From NCBI GenBank assembly GCA_024233495.1, contig JACKPM010000004.1:124001-188000 (forward strand): a stretch of DNA of 64,000 nucleotides, in the 5' to 3' direction. The notes beneath the pieces were generated by a model. That model was not told the origin of the DNA and did not search any database. It saw only the letters and a list, made by a program, of their open reading frames with translations. Within the stretch, counting starts at the first letter, position 1; each line of letters starts with the position of its first letter. Made by a program: the position numbers and the translations under genes. The stretch is from Chlamydiales bacterium (lineage in GTDB: Bacteria > Chlamydiota > Chlamydiia > Chlamydiales > JAAKFR01). Shown one piece after another: positions 9,328 through 18,295 of the stretch.

Positions 9328-9371
9328 AGGGGAAAATTTTATCTAACTCTCTGCTTTTATTCAACTGTATA

Positions 9372-9377
9372 TATAAT
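9372..9377 (+). promoter_or_regulatory. Possible -10 element of the type III secretion operon
   Basis: A perfect TATAAT lies only 9 bp before the sctU ATG; I see no good -35 box at the expected distance. If used, the transcript would have almost no leader. Confidence 0.3.
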
Positions 9378-9385
9378 GAAGTGAC

Positions 9386-10450
9386 ATGGCTGAAAAATCG
9401 GAAAAGGCCACCCCAAAAAAGCTGCGTGATGGGCGCAAGAAGGGGCAGGTCGCAAAATCTCAGGATTTCCCATCAGCGGTCACCTTTGTGGTCGCAGTCG
9501 CCATGACGATGTATCTTATCCATTTTCTATATAAAAAAATTGGAGGATTCACCCTTGAGATCCTCCAGATAGCCCCCCTTACCGACCTTACACAAACAGC
9601 TCCTTTCTTCCTCAATGAGATGATCAATATCATCCTTGTTTGCTCCCTTCCTATTGCAGGAGCAGTCGCCCTTGTAGGGCTTATTGTAGGCTTTTTAGTG
9701 GTTGGACCTACCTTTGCTGTAGAGATTTTCAAGCCTGACATCAAGAAATTCAACGTAGTAGAAAATTTAAAGCAGAAATTCAAGATGAAGACCGTCATCG
9801 AGCTTCTTAAATCGGTCTTTAAAATCTTTGGCGCAGGCCTCTTGATCTATCTTGTTGCAAGAACGCATGTTAAGGACCTTGTAATCACGCCAAATTTGCC
9901 TCCAATCATTGGATATGTGATCTTTCAGAAGATCATTTACAAGGTGATTGTAGTGATCGGGGTCTATTTTCTCCTGATTGCTGTTGTAGACTTGCTCTAT
10001 CAGAAGTATAATTTCGCGAAAGAAATGAAGATGGAGAAATTCGAAGTTAAACAGGAATATAAAGATACGGAAGGTAACCCTGAGATCAAAGGAAAGCGTA
10101 GGCAGTTAGCGCAAGAGATTGCGTACGATGACGGCGCTGGTCAAGTGCGGCGAGCAAAGACCGTTGTGACCAACCCAAACGACATTGCGTGTGCGATTGG
10201 CTATGAGCCAGAAAAGTACAAAGCTCCTTGGATTTTAGAGATGGGGTCAGGCGTGCGTGCGCAGATGATCATCCGTATTGCAGAGAAACACGACATCCCG
10301 ATTATGCGCAATGTGCCTTTGGCACACCAATTGCTTGATGAGGGTGAGATAAACAAATTTATTCCTGAGTCGACCTACGATGCAATCGGTGAAATTTTAC
10401 TCTTCATTGAAAGTTTGAAAGCAGAAGAAGGTGAAAGGGAGGAAGAGTAA
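9386..10450 (+). CDS. sctU: Type III secretion export apparatus switch protein SctU (CdsU)
   Basis: Inner-membrane member of the injectisome export gate that controls substrate switching. 354 residues: AEKSEKATPKKLRDGRKKGQ start, four membrane segments (about 30-50, 85-112, 145-165, 180-205), then the cytoplasmic domain. Family members self-cleave at NPTH; here the site reads NPND (within TNPNDIACAIGYEP), so the Asn-Pro pair is kept but Thr-His is replaced. It heads the run sctU-sctV-copN-scc1-malQ, with sctV starting at the next base after its stop. I could not compare with other chlamydial CdsU proteins to say whether NPND is lineage-wide. Confidence 0.95.
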   Translation: MAEKSEKATPKKLRDGRKKGQVAKSQDFPSAVTFVVAVAMTMYLIHFLYKKIGGFTLEILQIAPLTDLTQTAPFFLNEMINIILVCSLPIAGAVALVGLIVGFLVVGPTFAVEIFKPDIKKFNVVENLKQKFKMKTVIELLKSVFKIFGAGLLIYLVARTHVKDLVITPNLPPIIGYVIFQKIIYKVIVVIGVYFLLIAVVDLLYQKYNFAKEMKMEKFEVKQEYKDTEGNPEIKGKRRQLAQEIAYDDGAGQVRRAKTVVTNPNDIACAIGYEPEKYKAPWILEMGSGVRAQMIIRIAEKHDIPIMRNVPLAHQLLDEGEINKFIPESTYDAIGEILLFIESLKAEEGEREEE

Positions 10451-12589
10451 GTGAAAGGAAAATCACTCATACAGAAGTTACAGTATATTTTCGGCGGGGA
10501 CGCTGCTCTTTCGACGATTAATCGTTCGAGCGACTTGATCCTAGCGCTTTGGATCATTGCTGTGATCGTAATGATTGTTCTTCCTGTGCCTCCTGCAGTG
10601 ATTGACCTTTTGATCACCTTTAACCTCACTGCAGCGGTCGGCCTTTTGATGACCGCACTTTACATTCCCAGTGCGATTCACCTCTCCATGTTCCCCTCTC
10701 TTCTTTTGGTGACGACTCTCTTCCGCCTTGGTGTGAACATCGCCACAACACGGCAGGTACTTTTGCACGCCTATGCGGGTGAGATCATTCAGGCGTTTGG
10801 TGACTTCGTAGTGGGAGGAAACTATGTTGTTGGTTTCGTTGTCTTCATCATTATCACCATTGTGCAGTTCATCGTAGTGACCAAAGGCGCTGAACGTGTG
10901 GCTGAAGTAGCTGCTCGCTTCCGTTTGGACGCGATGCCAGGCAAACAGATGTCTATTGACGCTGACCTAAGAGCAGGTGTGATCGACTCGGGCACTGCAC
11001 GCGATAAGCGCGCGCTCATTCAAAAGGAGAGTGAACTCTACGGAGCGATGGATGGAGCGATGAAATTCGTGAAGGGAGACGTTATTGCCGGCATGGTAAT
11101 CGCTTTCGTCAACGTTGTAGGTGGCTTGATCATTGGAGTGTTCATGCACAAAATGACGTTGAGCCAAGCTGCTCACGTCTACACTCTCCTCTCTATTGGT
11201 GACGGCCTTGTCTCACAAATCCCCTCACTCTTGATTTCGCTTACTGCAGGTATTGTGACCACGCGCGTTACCTCTGATGCAAAAGATGCCAACCTTGGTA
11301 AAGAGATTTCCTCACAGTTACTTCGTGAGCCTCGCGCCGTCATTTTGGCAGCGTTCGCCACTTTGGGTATTGGCTTCTTCAAGGGCTTCCCTCTTTGGTC
11401 TTTTGGCATTATTGCTGCGATCTTGTTTGGAGCTGGCCTTGCTGTGATGCGCCGCAAGAAGCGAGATGCTTCGAAGATGGCTGCTGGAGTTCCTGGAGCT
11501 GTTGAAACGGACGTGGCAGGCCACTCTGTGATAACAGGGGGGGCTGACGAATTTTCGCTCACACTCCCGGTCATTTTAGAGCTAGGGACTGACCTCTCGA
11601 AGGCGGCTCTTGTTCGCGTCAAAGGGACGCCCCGCCTTGTGGAGGAGCTCATTCCGAAAATGCGTCAAGCACTCTATCAAGATATGGGGATTCGCTACCC
11701 TGGTGTGCATGTGCGCACTGACTCGCCCTCACTAGATGCTGATGAGTATGCGATTTTGCTCAATGAGGTGCCAATTGTGCGTGGAAAGATTCCAGCTCAT
11801 CACCTCCTCACCAATGAGCTTGAAGAGAACCTGCGCCGCTACAATCTCCCCTATATTACCTATAAAAATGCCTCAGGCCTCCCCGCTCTTTGGGTGGATG
11901 AGCGGCATGAAGCGATCATGGAAAAGGCAGGAATTCAGTTTTGGAAGTCGCTTGAAGTAGTCATTTTACACCTCTCTTACTTCTTCCGCAGCAATGGACA
12001 GGAGTTTGTGGGAATTCAAGAGATGCGCTCTATGCTTGAGTTCATGGAGAGAAGCTACCCAGACCTTGTGAAAGAGGTAACCCGTTTGGTGCCGCTCCAA
12101 AAGCTAACTGATATCTTCAAGCGCCTTATCCAAGAGCAAATTTCGATTAAAGATTTACGCACTATCATGGAGTCTCTTAGCGAGTGGGCTCAATCTGAGA
12201 AAGATACAGTCTTGCTTACTGAATATGTGCGTGCCTCTTTGAAGCGGTATATCAGTTACAAGTATTCACAGGGACAGTCGACACTCTCTGTTTACCTCCT
12301 TGATCCTGAAATTGAGGAGATGATTCGCGGTGCGATCAAACAAACATCAGCAGGCTCATATCTCGCTCTTGATCCAGATAGCGTCAATCTTATCCTTAGA
12401 TCAATGCGCAATATGATCTCTCCAACGCCTCCAGGAGGTCAACCTCCTGTATTGCTTACTGCGATTGATGTACGCCGCTTTGCGCGGAAGTTGATTGAGT
12501 CTGAATTCCCAGACGTGTCAGTTGTCTCGTACCAGGAGATTTTGCCGGAGATTCGGATTCAGCCTTTGGGCCGTGTTCAGATCTCATAA
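10451..12589 (+). CDS. sctV: Type III secretion export gate protein SctV (CdsV)
   Basis: 712 residues. The N-terminal half has about eight membrane helices with the FHIPEP-type signature (RLGVNIATTRQVLL ... VVTKGAERVAEVAARF ... DAMPGKQMSIDADLRAG), and the C-terminal ~350 residues form the cytoplasmic ring domain that docks chaperone-effector complexes. The GTG at 10451 directly follows the sctU stop, with GGGAGG upstream. A paralogous flagellar FlhA is encoded at 51158-52942, so the window holds both gate types. Confidence 0.97.
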   Translation: MKGKSLIQKLQYIFGGDAALSTINRSSDLILALWIIAVIVMIVLPVPPAVIDLLITFNLTAAVGLLMTALYIPSAIHLSMFPSLLLVTTLFRLGVNIATTRQVLLHAYAGEIIQAFGDFVVGGNYVVGFVVFIIITIVQFIVVTKGAERVAEVAARFRLDAMPGKQMSIDADLRAGVIDSGTARDKRALIQKESELYGAMDGAMKFVKGDVIAGMVIAFVNVVGGLIIGVFMHKMTLSQAAHVYTLLSIGDGLVSQIPSLLISLTAGIVTTRVTSDAKDANLGKEISSQLLREPRAVILAAFATLGIGFFKGFPLWSFGIIAAILFGAGLAVMRRKKRDASKMAAGVPGAVETDVAGHSVITGGADEFSLTLPVILELGTDLSKAALVRVKGTPRLVEELIPKMRQALYQDMGIRYPGVHVRTDSPSLDADEYAILLNEVPIVRGKIPAHHLLTNELEENLRRYNLPYITYKNASGLPALWVDERHEAIMEKAGIQFWKSLEVVILHLSYFFRSNGQEFVGIQEMRSMLEFMERSYPDLVKEVTRLVPLQKLTDIFKRLIQEQISIKDLRTIMESLSEWAQSEKDTVLLTEYVRASLKRYISYKYSQGQSTLSVYLLDPEIEEMIRGAIKQTSAGSYLALDPDSVNLILRSMRNMISPTPPGGQPPVLLTAIDVRRFARKLIESEFPDVSVVSYQEILPEIRIQPLGRVQIS

Positions 12590-12610
12590 TAAAAGTGAAT
12601 TGGGGGAATT

Positions 12611-13735
12611 ATGACCGATCCGCTACGGGTCAATCTTTCAGCTATTCAAGCAAAGCAAGCGCAAGCGCAGAGCAAGCAAGCTATTGCGCGTCAAGTCGCC
12701 TCCGAAGACAGCTTCACTGAAGCGATGGAAGATGCATTCAACCCCGCCGCCTCAGAAAGAGAGCAGGGGCGCTTTGGGCGCTTCCGCACGCTCGAATCGC
12801 GACGACGTAATCCAGCTGAAGCCACTGGCCGCATTAAGCAAGTAGAAGAACGCACCGAGCAAGACCTTGCACATGACTTTGAGCAGCGCAACCCTGAACT
12901 CCCAGCTGACGAACTAAATGCGCTACGCAATGCGCTCCGTGAAGAGCAAACAGCCGAAGAGATTTTAGAGTCAGTGATCGCCTCTTTCGAAGATGCCACC
13001 CTTGCTGATGAAGCGCTCGACTACCTCTCAAGATCAACTGAAGGCGCTCTCAAACAAAAGGTGCTCCGTGCCCGCATTTTGCACAATGAGCTGAAGGGAA
13101 GAGAAATCCTGGCTGGGCGCAACATCGACACTGCCGCAAAAGCGTTCCATAAAAAGGGCGTGGGCGAAAGTCCCACCCAACTGCGCGAGCTCTATCGCGA
13201 AGTAACCGGTGACCCCAAGCCACACAACGCTCTCTTTTCACAACTCTCAGAGCAGTACGAATTCGACGAGCTGCAAAATCTCGTCAACTTCCTCCTTCAA
13301 GGAATGGCGTATGACCTAAAGTCCAAAGGCCCCTCTATCTCAGAGGCTGAGTTGCAAATCCTCATGACTGAGGTGCGCAACTTACAATCGATTTTGTGGG
13401 TCTATCTCTTTTTTAGGTCACGCATGGAAATGATTAAAAAACTCTATGAGCGGTACGGCCTTCTGCCGAAAAAAGATCTCAAATTTCAAAAACTTGCCAA
13501 AGCATTCATCAAGATTGCCGAAGATCGCTACCCCTCTGTTTTGAAAATCATCCGACAAACAGATAACCTCGGACTTGAAGACGAAGAGGAGAAGGTGATT
13601 ATCTTGTCGCAATTTCGCGATGCGGTGCGGAAGCTCTCTCCCCGCATCTACAAATCAGTACGGCATAAACAAGATCTTCTCCTTGCAATTATTGAGGCTC
13701 TCGAAGAACTTGAAGAGGAAGACGAGGACGAGTAA
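12611..13735 (+). CDS. sctW: Type III secretion gatekeeper CopN (SctW/YopN-TyeA family)
   Basis: 374 residues, soluble, strongly charged. An N-terminal secretion/chaperone-binding segment rich in Q, A and R (1-~75) is followed by the helical HrpJ/YopN region (about 80-260, AEEILESVIASFEDATLADEAL and LFFRSRMEM region) and a TyeA-like C-terminal part ending in a glutamate/aspartate tail. It plugs the injectisome and orders secretion; in Chlamydia CopN is itself secreted. Identification rests on position after sctV and before an Scc1-type chaperone as well as composition. ATG 12611 has GGGGGAA upstream, and the stop overlaps the next start (TAATG). Confidence 0.88.
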   Translation: MTDPLRVNLSAIQAKQAQAQSKQAIARQVASEDSFTEAMEDAFNPAASEREQGRFGRFRTLESRRRNPAEATGRIKQVEERTEQDLAHDFEQRNPELPADELNALRNALREEQTAEEILESVIASFEDATLADEALDYLSRSTEGALKQKVLRARILHNELKGREILAGRNIDTAAKAFHKKGVGESPTQLRELYREVTGDPKPHNALFSQLSEQYEFDELQNLVNFLLQGMAYDLKSKGPSISEAELQILMTEVRNLQSILWVYLFFRSRMEMIKKLYERYGLLPKKDLKFQKLAKAFIKIAEDRYPSVLKIIRQTDNLGLEDEEEKVIILSQFRDAVRKLSPRIYKSVRHKQDLLLAIIEALEELEEEDEDE

Positions 13736-14190
13736 TGCACACGTATGAAGAGCTAATCGCAACGCTGGGGAATGAAATAGGAGTGGAGCTGCACGCTGAT
13801 GAGCGGCAAACATGCCGCATCGAGTTTCCTGGCGATGATGTGGTGCTACAGGTCGATCTCGATACACGCGGTGACCGCATTGTTGTGGGAAGCCAGCTCG
13901 CCGAAGTTCCTCCAGGCATCTACCGCGAACAACTTTTGATGCACGCTCTGCGCGTCAATGCTCTCCCTCGCAAGCCAAAGGGAATTCTTGCCTTTAGCGA
14001 GAAAAACGACGCTCTTGTGCTCTTTCAATATCTCAATTTTGACATGTTAGATGCTCAAAAGCTGCATAACTTTCTACGCGAGTTCGTCAACCACGCCCGC
14101 TTGTGGCGCGAAGCACTTACAAAAGGAGACTTACCACAAATTGAACAGGGCCCCTCAATGGGCTCTTCTGGCATGATGGGGATGCGATGA
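13735..14190 (+). CDS. scc1: Type III secretion chaperone, Scc1/SycE-like (CesT family)
   Basis: 151 residues, acidic, with the small alpha/beta chaperone layout: N-terminal helix YEELIATLGNEIGV, strands around VVLQVDLDTRGDRIVVGSQL, the helix YREQLLMHALRVNA and the C-terminal helix LHNFLREFVNHARLWREAL. Scc1 partners CopN, the product of the gene that its start codon overlaps (TAATG), which is the basis of this assignment. The end GSSGMMGMR is low complexity. Its stop overlaps the malQ start (ATGA). Sequence divergence is large in this family, so the subtype is inferred from order. Confidence 0.85.
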   Translation: MHTYEELIATLGNEIGVELHADERQTCRIEFPGDDVVLQVDLDTRGDRIVVGSQLAEVPPGIYREQLLMHALRVNALPRKPKGILAFSEKNDALVLFQYLNFDMLDAQKLHNFLREFVNHARLWREALTKGDLPQIEQGPSMGSSGMMGMR

Positions 14191-15779
14191 CAATGGAGAG
14201 TAAGCTCTACAAAACGCAAGCAGCACCACAGTGGAAAAAGATTGGCGTGAAAAACCACCACGGCATCTGCCTTCCACTCTCAGCTCTTCACTCCAAAAAT
14301 AGCTGTGGCATTGGAGAATATCTCGACCTCATCCCCCTTGTCTCATGGTGCACAGAAATTGGCTTCGATGTGATTCAACTCCTCCCCATCAATGACACTG
14401 GCCTAGGCGTAAGCCCCTACGACTCACTCTCTGCCTATGCACTCAATCCTCTTTTTCTCTCCCTTTCCGCTCTCCCTGAATTAGGATATATCCCTAACTA
14501 TGAAGAGAAAATTGCCAAAGTGCGCTACTGGAACCGCACACCCCGCGTCAAATTCCACATTGTACGGGAGCTCAAAAACGTCTTCTTCAAAGAGTATATT
14601 CCCACGGTCTTTCCGATTATTTCACAAACTTTTGAATATAAAAAGTTTGTGCAAGAGCAAGCCTCATGGCTTGAGCCCTACGCACTTTTCAAAGCGATTA
14701 AAGAGAAAAACTACTGGAAGTCATGGGAGGATTGGCCAGGCCCGTATAAAACTCCCACAAAGGAGATGTATCGAGAACTTCTTGAGACACACAAAGATAG
14801 TTGCGACTTTCACAAGCTATTGCAGTTTCTCTGCTTCTTACAATTTGAAAAGGTAAAGAAAATAGCAACGGAGAAAAAGGTTTTCCTCAAAGGGGATATT
14901 CCTATTTTGATTAGCCAAGATAGCGCTGATGTGTGGTACCACCGCCACCTCTTTTGGCTCCACCTCAGCGCTGGTGCTCCTCCCGACATGTATACACGTG
15001 ATGGACAACATTGGGGCTTTCCCCTCTATGATTGGGATGAAATCGAAAAGGAGAAGTATAAGTGGTGGAAAGAGCGCCTTGAACTCGCCTCTCATCTCTA
15101 TCACCTCTACCGCATCGACCACGTTGTGGGCTTCTTCCGCATGTGGGGAATTGCACAGGGACGCCTTCCAAAAGATGGCTCCTTCTTCCCCCCAGAAGAA
15201 CACAAGTGGCTTCCCCATGGCAAAAAGATCATGGAGATGATGCTCAAGTCTGCGCCCATTTTACCTATAGGTGAGGACCTCGGCCTTGTCCCCAAAACCG
15301 TAAAGCAAACACTCTACGATCTTGGCATTTGTGGAACCAAAATGATGCGCTGGGAGAGACAGTACAAAACTGATGGCTCTTTCATTCCCCCCTCTGAATA
15401 TGAGCCGATGACAATGACTACCGTCTCCACACACGACTCTGACACGCTGCAGCTATGGTGGCGCCACTTCCCTAAAGAAGCAAAACTTTTTTCGGAATTT
15501 AAAGGGTGGGACTACAAACCTTTTCTTACACTTGAAAGACATAAAGAAATTCTTTATGACTCTCACCACTCAGCAAGCCTCTTCCACATCAACCTTCTCC
15601 AAGAGTATCTAGCGCTTTTTCCTGATATGATCTCGACCAATTTGGCAGATGAACGGATTAATATTCCAGGAAAAGTGCTCGATACAAATTGGACCTACCG
15701 CTTCCGCCCTTCTGTTGAGGAAATTATTGAAAATGCTCTTCTTAAAGAAACTATGAAAGAACTCATTCCTCATATATAA
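14187..15779 (+). CDS. malQ: 4-alpha-glucanotransferase (amylomaltase)
   Basis: 530 residues, GH77 family. It disproportionates maltodextrins, feeding glycogen turnover. Visible motifs: HGICLPLSALHS near the start, IGEYLDLIPLV, KGDIPILISQDSADVW, YRIDHVVGFFRMW (nucleophile Asp region), PIGEDLGLVPKTV (acid/base Glu) and TVSTHDSDTLQLWW (third carboxylate). The ATG overlaps the scc1 stop, coupling sugar metabolism to the secretion operon, an arrangement also recalled for C. trachomatis CT087-CT091. In that organism rpmB follows at once; here about 11 kb of other genes intervene. Confidence 0.95.
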   Translation: MTMESKLYKTQAAPQWKKIGVKNHHGICLPLSALHSKNSCGIGEYLDLIPLVSWCTEIGFDVIQLLPINDTGLGVSPYDSLSAYALNPLFLSLSALPELGYIPNYEEKIAKVRYWNRTPRVKFHIVRELKNVFFKEYIPTVFPIISQTFEYKKFVQEQASWLEPYALFKAIKEKNYWKSWEDWPGPYKTPTKEMYRELLETHKDSCDFHKLLQFLCFLQFEKVKKIATEKKVFLKGDIPILISQDSADVWYHRHLFWLHLSAGAPPDMYTRDGQHWGFPLYDWDEIEKEKYKWWKERLELASHLYHLYRIDHVVGFFRMWGIAQGRLPKDGSFFPPEEHKWLPHGKKIMEMMLKSAPILPIGEDLGLVPKTVKQTLYDLGICGTKMMRWERQYKTDGSFIPPSEYEPMTMTTVSTHDSDTLQLWWRHFPKEAKLFSEFKGWDYKPFLTLERHKEILYDSHHSASLFHINLLQEYLALFPDMISTNLADERINIPGKVLDTNWTYRFRPSVEEIIENALLKETMKELIPHI

Positions 15780-15787
15780 TTAATTAC

Positions 15788-17320
15788 ATGAGTATTCACT
15801 GGGATGCAATTTCTACAGATCATCATGTCTATGTTTCACACAACGCGAATAGAGAAAGTGAAATTTTTAGTATAATTGAAGCGCGCTTTGGGATTCCTGC
15901 TGCACAAGCAAAAAAGATATGGAAGCAGCTTCGCCCCATGCATGGTATCAAGTGGGATCTAGGTAAGCACCTCATCTCGAAGGAGCAGCTCGACAAGGTC
16001 GACCATGTCTTTCGCACTTATGTTCAGCATCTAGGCAGGACTGAAGAGCGCACCTCAAGCACACGCGCAGGTGTGCTTGCAAACTACCTCTTATGTAAAA
16101 CCTCCTCTCTTGAAGTAGATCACCCCAATTGCCCTAGACTAAGGCGGCCCAAATTGCGCGATGCGTGGCGCGCTATTTTTGTTAAAAGAGACCCCAAACT
16201 ACTTGCTGAGTTTCGAGATCACTTGCAAGCAGCCATCAATGAATCAGATGACGACGCCTTTATCCACAACGTGCTTTCACTCTATGCCTTCACCTATCCA
16301 GAAGAGGGGCAACAGATCACGATTAAAGGGAAAAACTATCGCATCGACAAAAAGCTCCAGCTCACTCCCAAGTGGTTTTCCTCCCCCATTCCCGCCTATG
16401 GCATCCTTTCAGATGAAAATGAAGCAGACCCTATTTTGATCTTCCTTGGCTCCACTTACCCAGCAGGTGAAGGTTTTATTGCCACCTGGCTAGGCGACTG
16501 CACTCCCTTCCAATCGGTTGGAAAGGTTGCCTCTAGATCTGCTGATATCACTGATTGGCTAGAGGGAAAACAAAATGTAACGGCAACGGGTGTGAGTCTT
16601 GGAGGAGCGCTATCTTTGCATGCCTACAAGCATCCTCAAGTAAATAGAGTCTTTGCCTACAACCCAGCTGGTCTCTACCCATGTGACTTCTGTGTAAGCG
16701 AAGGTGAAGTGAATATCTACAGCCAGTGGAATGACCTTGTCTCTACAATGGGGCACTTTCCGAAAGGAGCCAATGTATGGCGCGTCATTAAAGAAGGAGA
16801 GGATGAGAGCTTTATCCTCGCACACGCCCGCGCCTATACGGGGATGGCTCACACACGCGTCAAGTCCTCTGTTAGATATGAGCACAGCCGCCCTGTTCGC
16901 GCAATTCTTACCCTAACACACATGGTCGCAAGCCCTATCATCTTCACTTTGTGCCTTCTTCTCTATGGGATGCAAACACTTCTAAAAAAAATCTATAAAA
17001 CATTCTCTTTAAGCTATTTGGATGACAAAAAACACACCTCATCCAGGGACAAGGTTTTAACTGTTGGCCTTCTTATTCTGGGCACATTTGTACTGACCAT
17101 TGCGCTTTACTCTTTTACTCACACCCGCTCTTTGCCGGTACGAGGGCTACTTCAAGATCTTGGAAAAAAAGGGTTTAATGACATTATGGGGGCAACAGTT
17201 ACTTTAGGCATGCTCACAGCACTCGGGTCAATTCGTTCAATTCCACGCCACTACCGCTCTAAAGCGCGCGAAGTTCGCTTCATAAGAGTGGGATTAGAGG
17301 GAGAGGTGGTAGGAATTTAA
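15788..17320 (+). CDS. Putative alpha/beta-hydrolase (GxSxG) with C-terminal membrane segments
   Basis: 510 residues, no family recognised with certainty. GVSLGG (Ser270) preceded by a hydrophobic strand and followed by ALSLHAYKHP is the nucleophile elbow of lipases and esterases; PILIFLGSTYPAGEGF (216-230) looks like the preceding strand and oxyanion region, and VFAYNPAGLYP follows. The catalytic acid and His cannot be fixed by eye. Two or three hydrophobic helices (about 382-402, 425-446 and near 465-485) lie in the C-terminal third, giving a membrane anchor. The N-terminal 190 residues have no recognisable domain. It starts 9 nt after malQ without a clear ribosome-binding site. Chlamydial lipid-modifying effector is one possibility. 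Confidence 0.65.
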   Translation: MSIHWDAISTDHHVYVSHNANRESEIFSIIEARFGIPAAQAKKIWKQLRPMHGIKWDLGKHLISKEQLDKVDHVFRTYVQHLGRTEERTSSTRAGVLANYLLCKTSSLEVDHPNCPRLRRPKLRDAWRAIFVKRDPKLLAEFRDHLQAAINESDDDAFIHNVLSLYAFTYPEEGQQITIKGKNYRIDKKLQLTPKWFSSPIPAYGILSDENEADPILIFLGSTYPAGEGFIATWLGDCTPFQSVGKVASRSADITDWLEGKQNVTATGVSLGGALSLHAYKHPQVNRVFAYNPAGLYPCDFCVSEGEVNIYSQWNDLVSTMGHFPKGANVWRVIKEGEDESFILAHARAYTGMAHTRVKSSVRYEHSRPVRAILTLTHMVASPIIFTLCLLLYGMQTLLKKIYKTFSLSYLDDKKHTSSRDKVLTVGLLILGTFVLTIALYSFTHTRSLPVRGLLQDLGKKGFNDIMGATVTLGMLTALGSIRSIPRHYRSKAREVRFIRVGLEGEVVGI

Positions 17321-17341
17321 TTCATTAAATGAGAGAAAATA

Positions 17342-18256
17342 ATGGCAGCACCAATTTCACAGAAACAAGTATCGGAAGCTGAGGAGCCGGAAGCAAAAAG
17401 ACGTTGTTCTACTAGAGAATTTCACTACACAGCAGACGTCATGCTTTCTGAAGAAAATGATAGAAGAATGCAAGCGTTATGGAATAAAGTGCAGGATTCG
17501 CTTCCAGACTATGACCTTAACAGCAAAGAAGCGCGTCGTATTCGCCAATGTATCTACTCGATGTCTGACGCTCCGGACGACTGCTACCGAAGATCCATTG
17601 AGATCAAGGACGTGGTCTTCCAAATTGGACAGCGTGTGATTATAGAAAAAGGCGTCTTTGCCGCGAGACATTTTGAAAAAGGAGAAGTCGTAGGCATCTA
17701 TGGTGGAGAGCTGCGTCCACTCAGTGAGATAGAGGGCCCAGATAAACTCGACTATCTCTTTGAGTTTCCTGAAACCCCCTTTAGTGAGTGGGGAATTGAT
17801 GGACGCAAAGCCGGCAACTTCACTCGTTATATTAACCATACATCAATCGATCAAGAAAACGTGACTGCTGTTGAGTTTTTCTATGGAGGCGTGCCACGCG
17901 TTGTCTTTATTACAACAAAGCCGATCCCAGTTGGCGCTGAAATGAAGTACAACTATGGAGATGTCTACTGGATCCAGAAAGGCATTACCCCTGTAGAGTC
18001 TATCCCGCTAGAGCTATTCAATGCAGTCAAAGCTCAAAAGCAGGGAGCTTTCGGAAGCCAAAGGGTGCGACCAGAACTTTCCGCATCAATAAGCGCTGTA
18101 CCCAAGGGTCAGAGCCCCAGTGCAGGTAAAGCTTCTAAAAGAGATAAGGCGTCTACTGTTAGAAAGAAAAAGGCAAGGAGTATTGCCTCAACAGAATCTG
18201 AAAGGAATTACTATACAATCCTAAGACGTACCGCCTCGCGAGAAAAATGTTTATAG
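17342..18256 (+). CDS. SET-domain protein, candidate nuclear effector
   Basis: 304 residues. The SET fold is clear: GVFAARHFEKGEVVGIY (104-120, substrate/SAM loop), NFTRYINHTS (159-168, the R-x-x-NH SAM motif), then VVFITTKPIPVGAEMKYNYGD (187-207) with the catalytic Tyr-containing YNYGD. SET enzymes methylate protein lysines; Chlamydia NUE (CT737) is a secreted histone methyltransferase. Basic clusters EAKRRC (17-22) and SKRDK...RKKKAR (~263-280) resemble nuclear localisation signals, and the tail is rich in S, K and A like a histone tail. It sits beside repeats and its TAG stop is the terminal trinucleotide of a repeat. Host-nucleus targeting is inference. Confidence 0.85.
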   Translation: MAAPISQKQVSEAEEPEAKRRCSTREFHYTADVMLSEENDRRMQALWNKVQDSLPDYDLNSKEARRIRQCIYSMSDAPDDCYRRSIEIKDVVFQIGQRVIIEKGVFAARHFEKGEVVGIYGGELRPLSEIEGPDKLDYLFEFPETPFSEWGIDGRKAGNFTRYINHTSIDQENVTAVEFFYGGVPRVVFITTKPIPVGAEMKYNYGDVYWIQKGITPVESIPLELFNAVKAQKQGAFGSQRVRPELSASISAVPKGQSPSAGKASKRDKASTVRKKKARSIASTESERNYYTILRRTASREKCL

Positions 18257-18291
18257 ATGGTGTCGTCAAATTTTCAACCGATTTGACTATA
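18254..18291. repeat. Hybrid mini-repeat: family A left end joined to family B end
   Basis: TAGATGGTGTCGTCAAATTT is the terminus of family A, and it passes directly into the last bases of family B (ATTTTCAACCGATTTGACTATA), sharing CAAATTTTC. The first three bases are the stop codon of the SET gene, and the end is 4 bp from the stop of the opposite-strand transporter. Confidence 0.75.
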
Positions 18292-18295
18292 AAAT

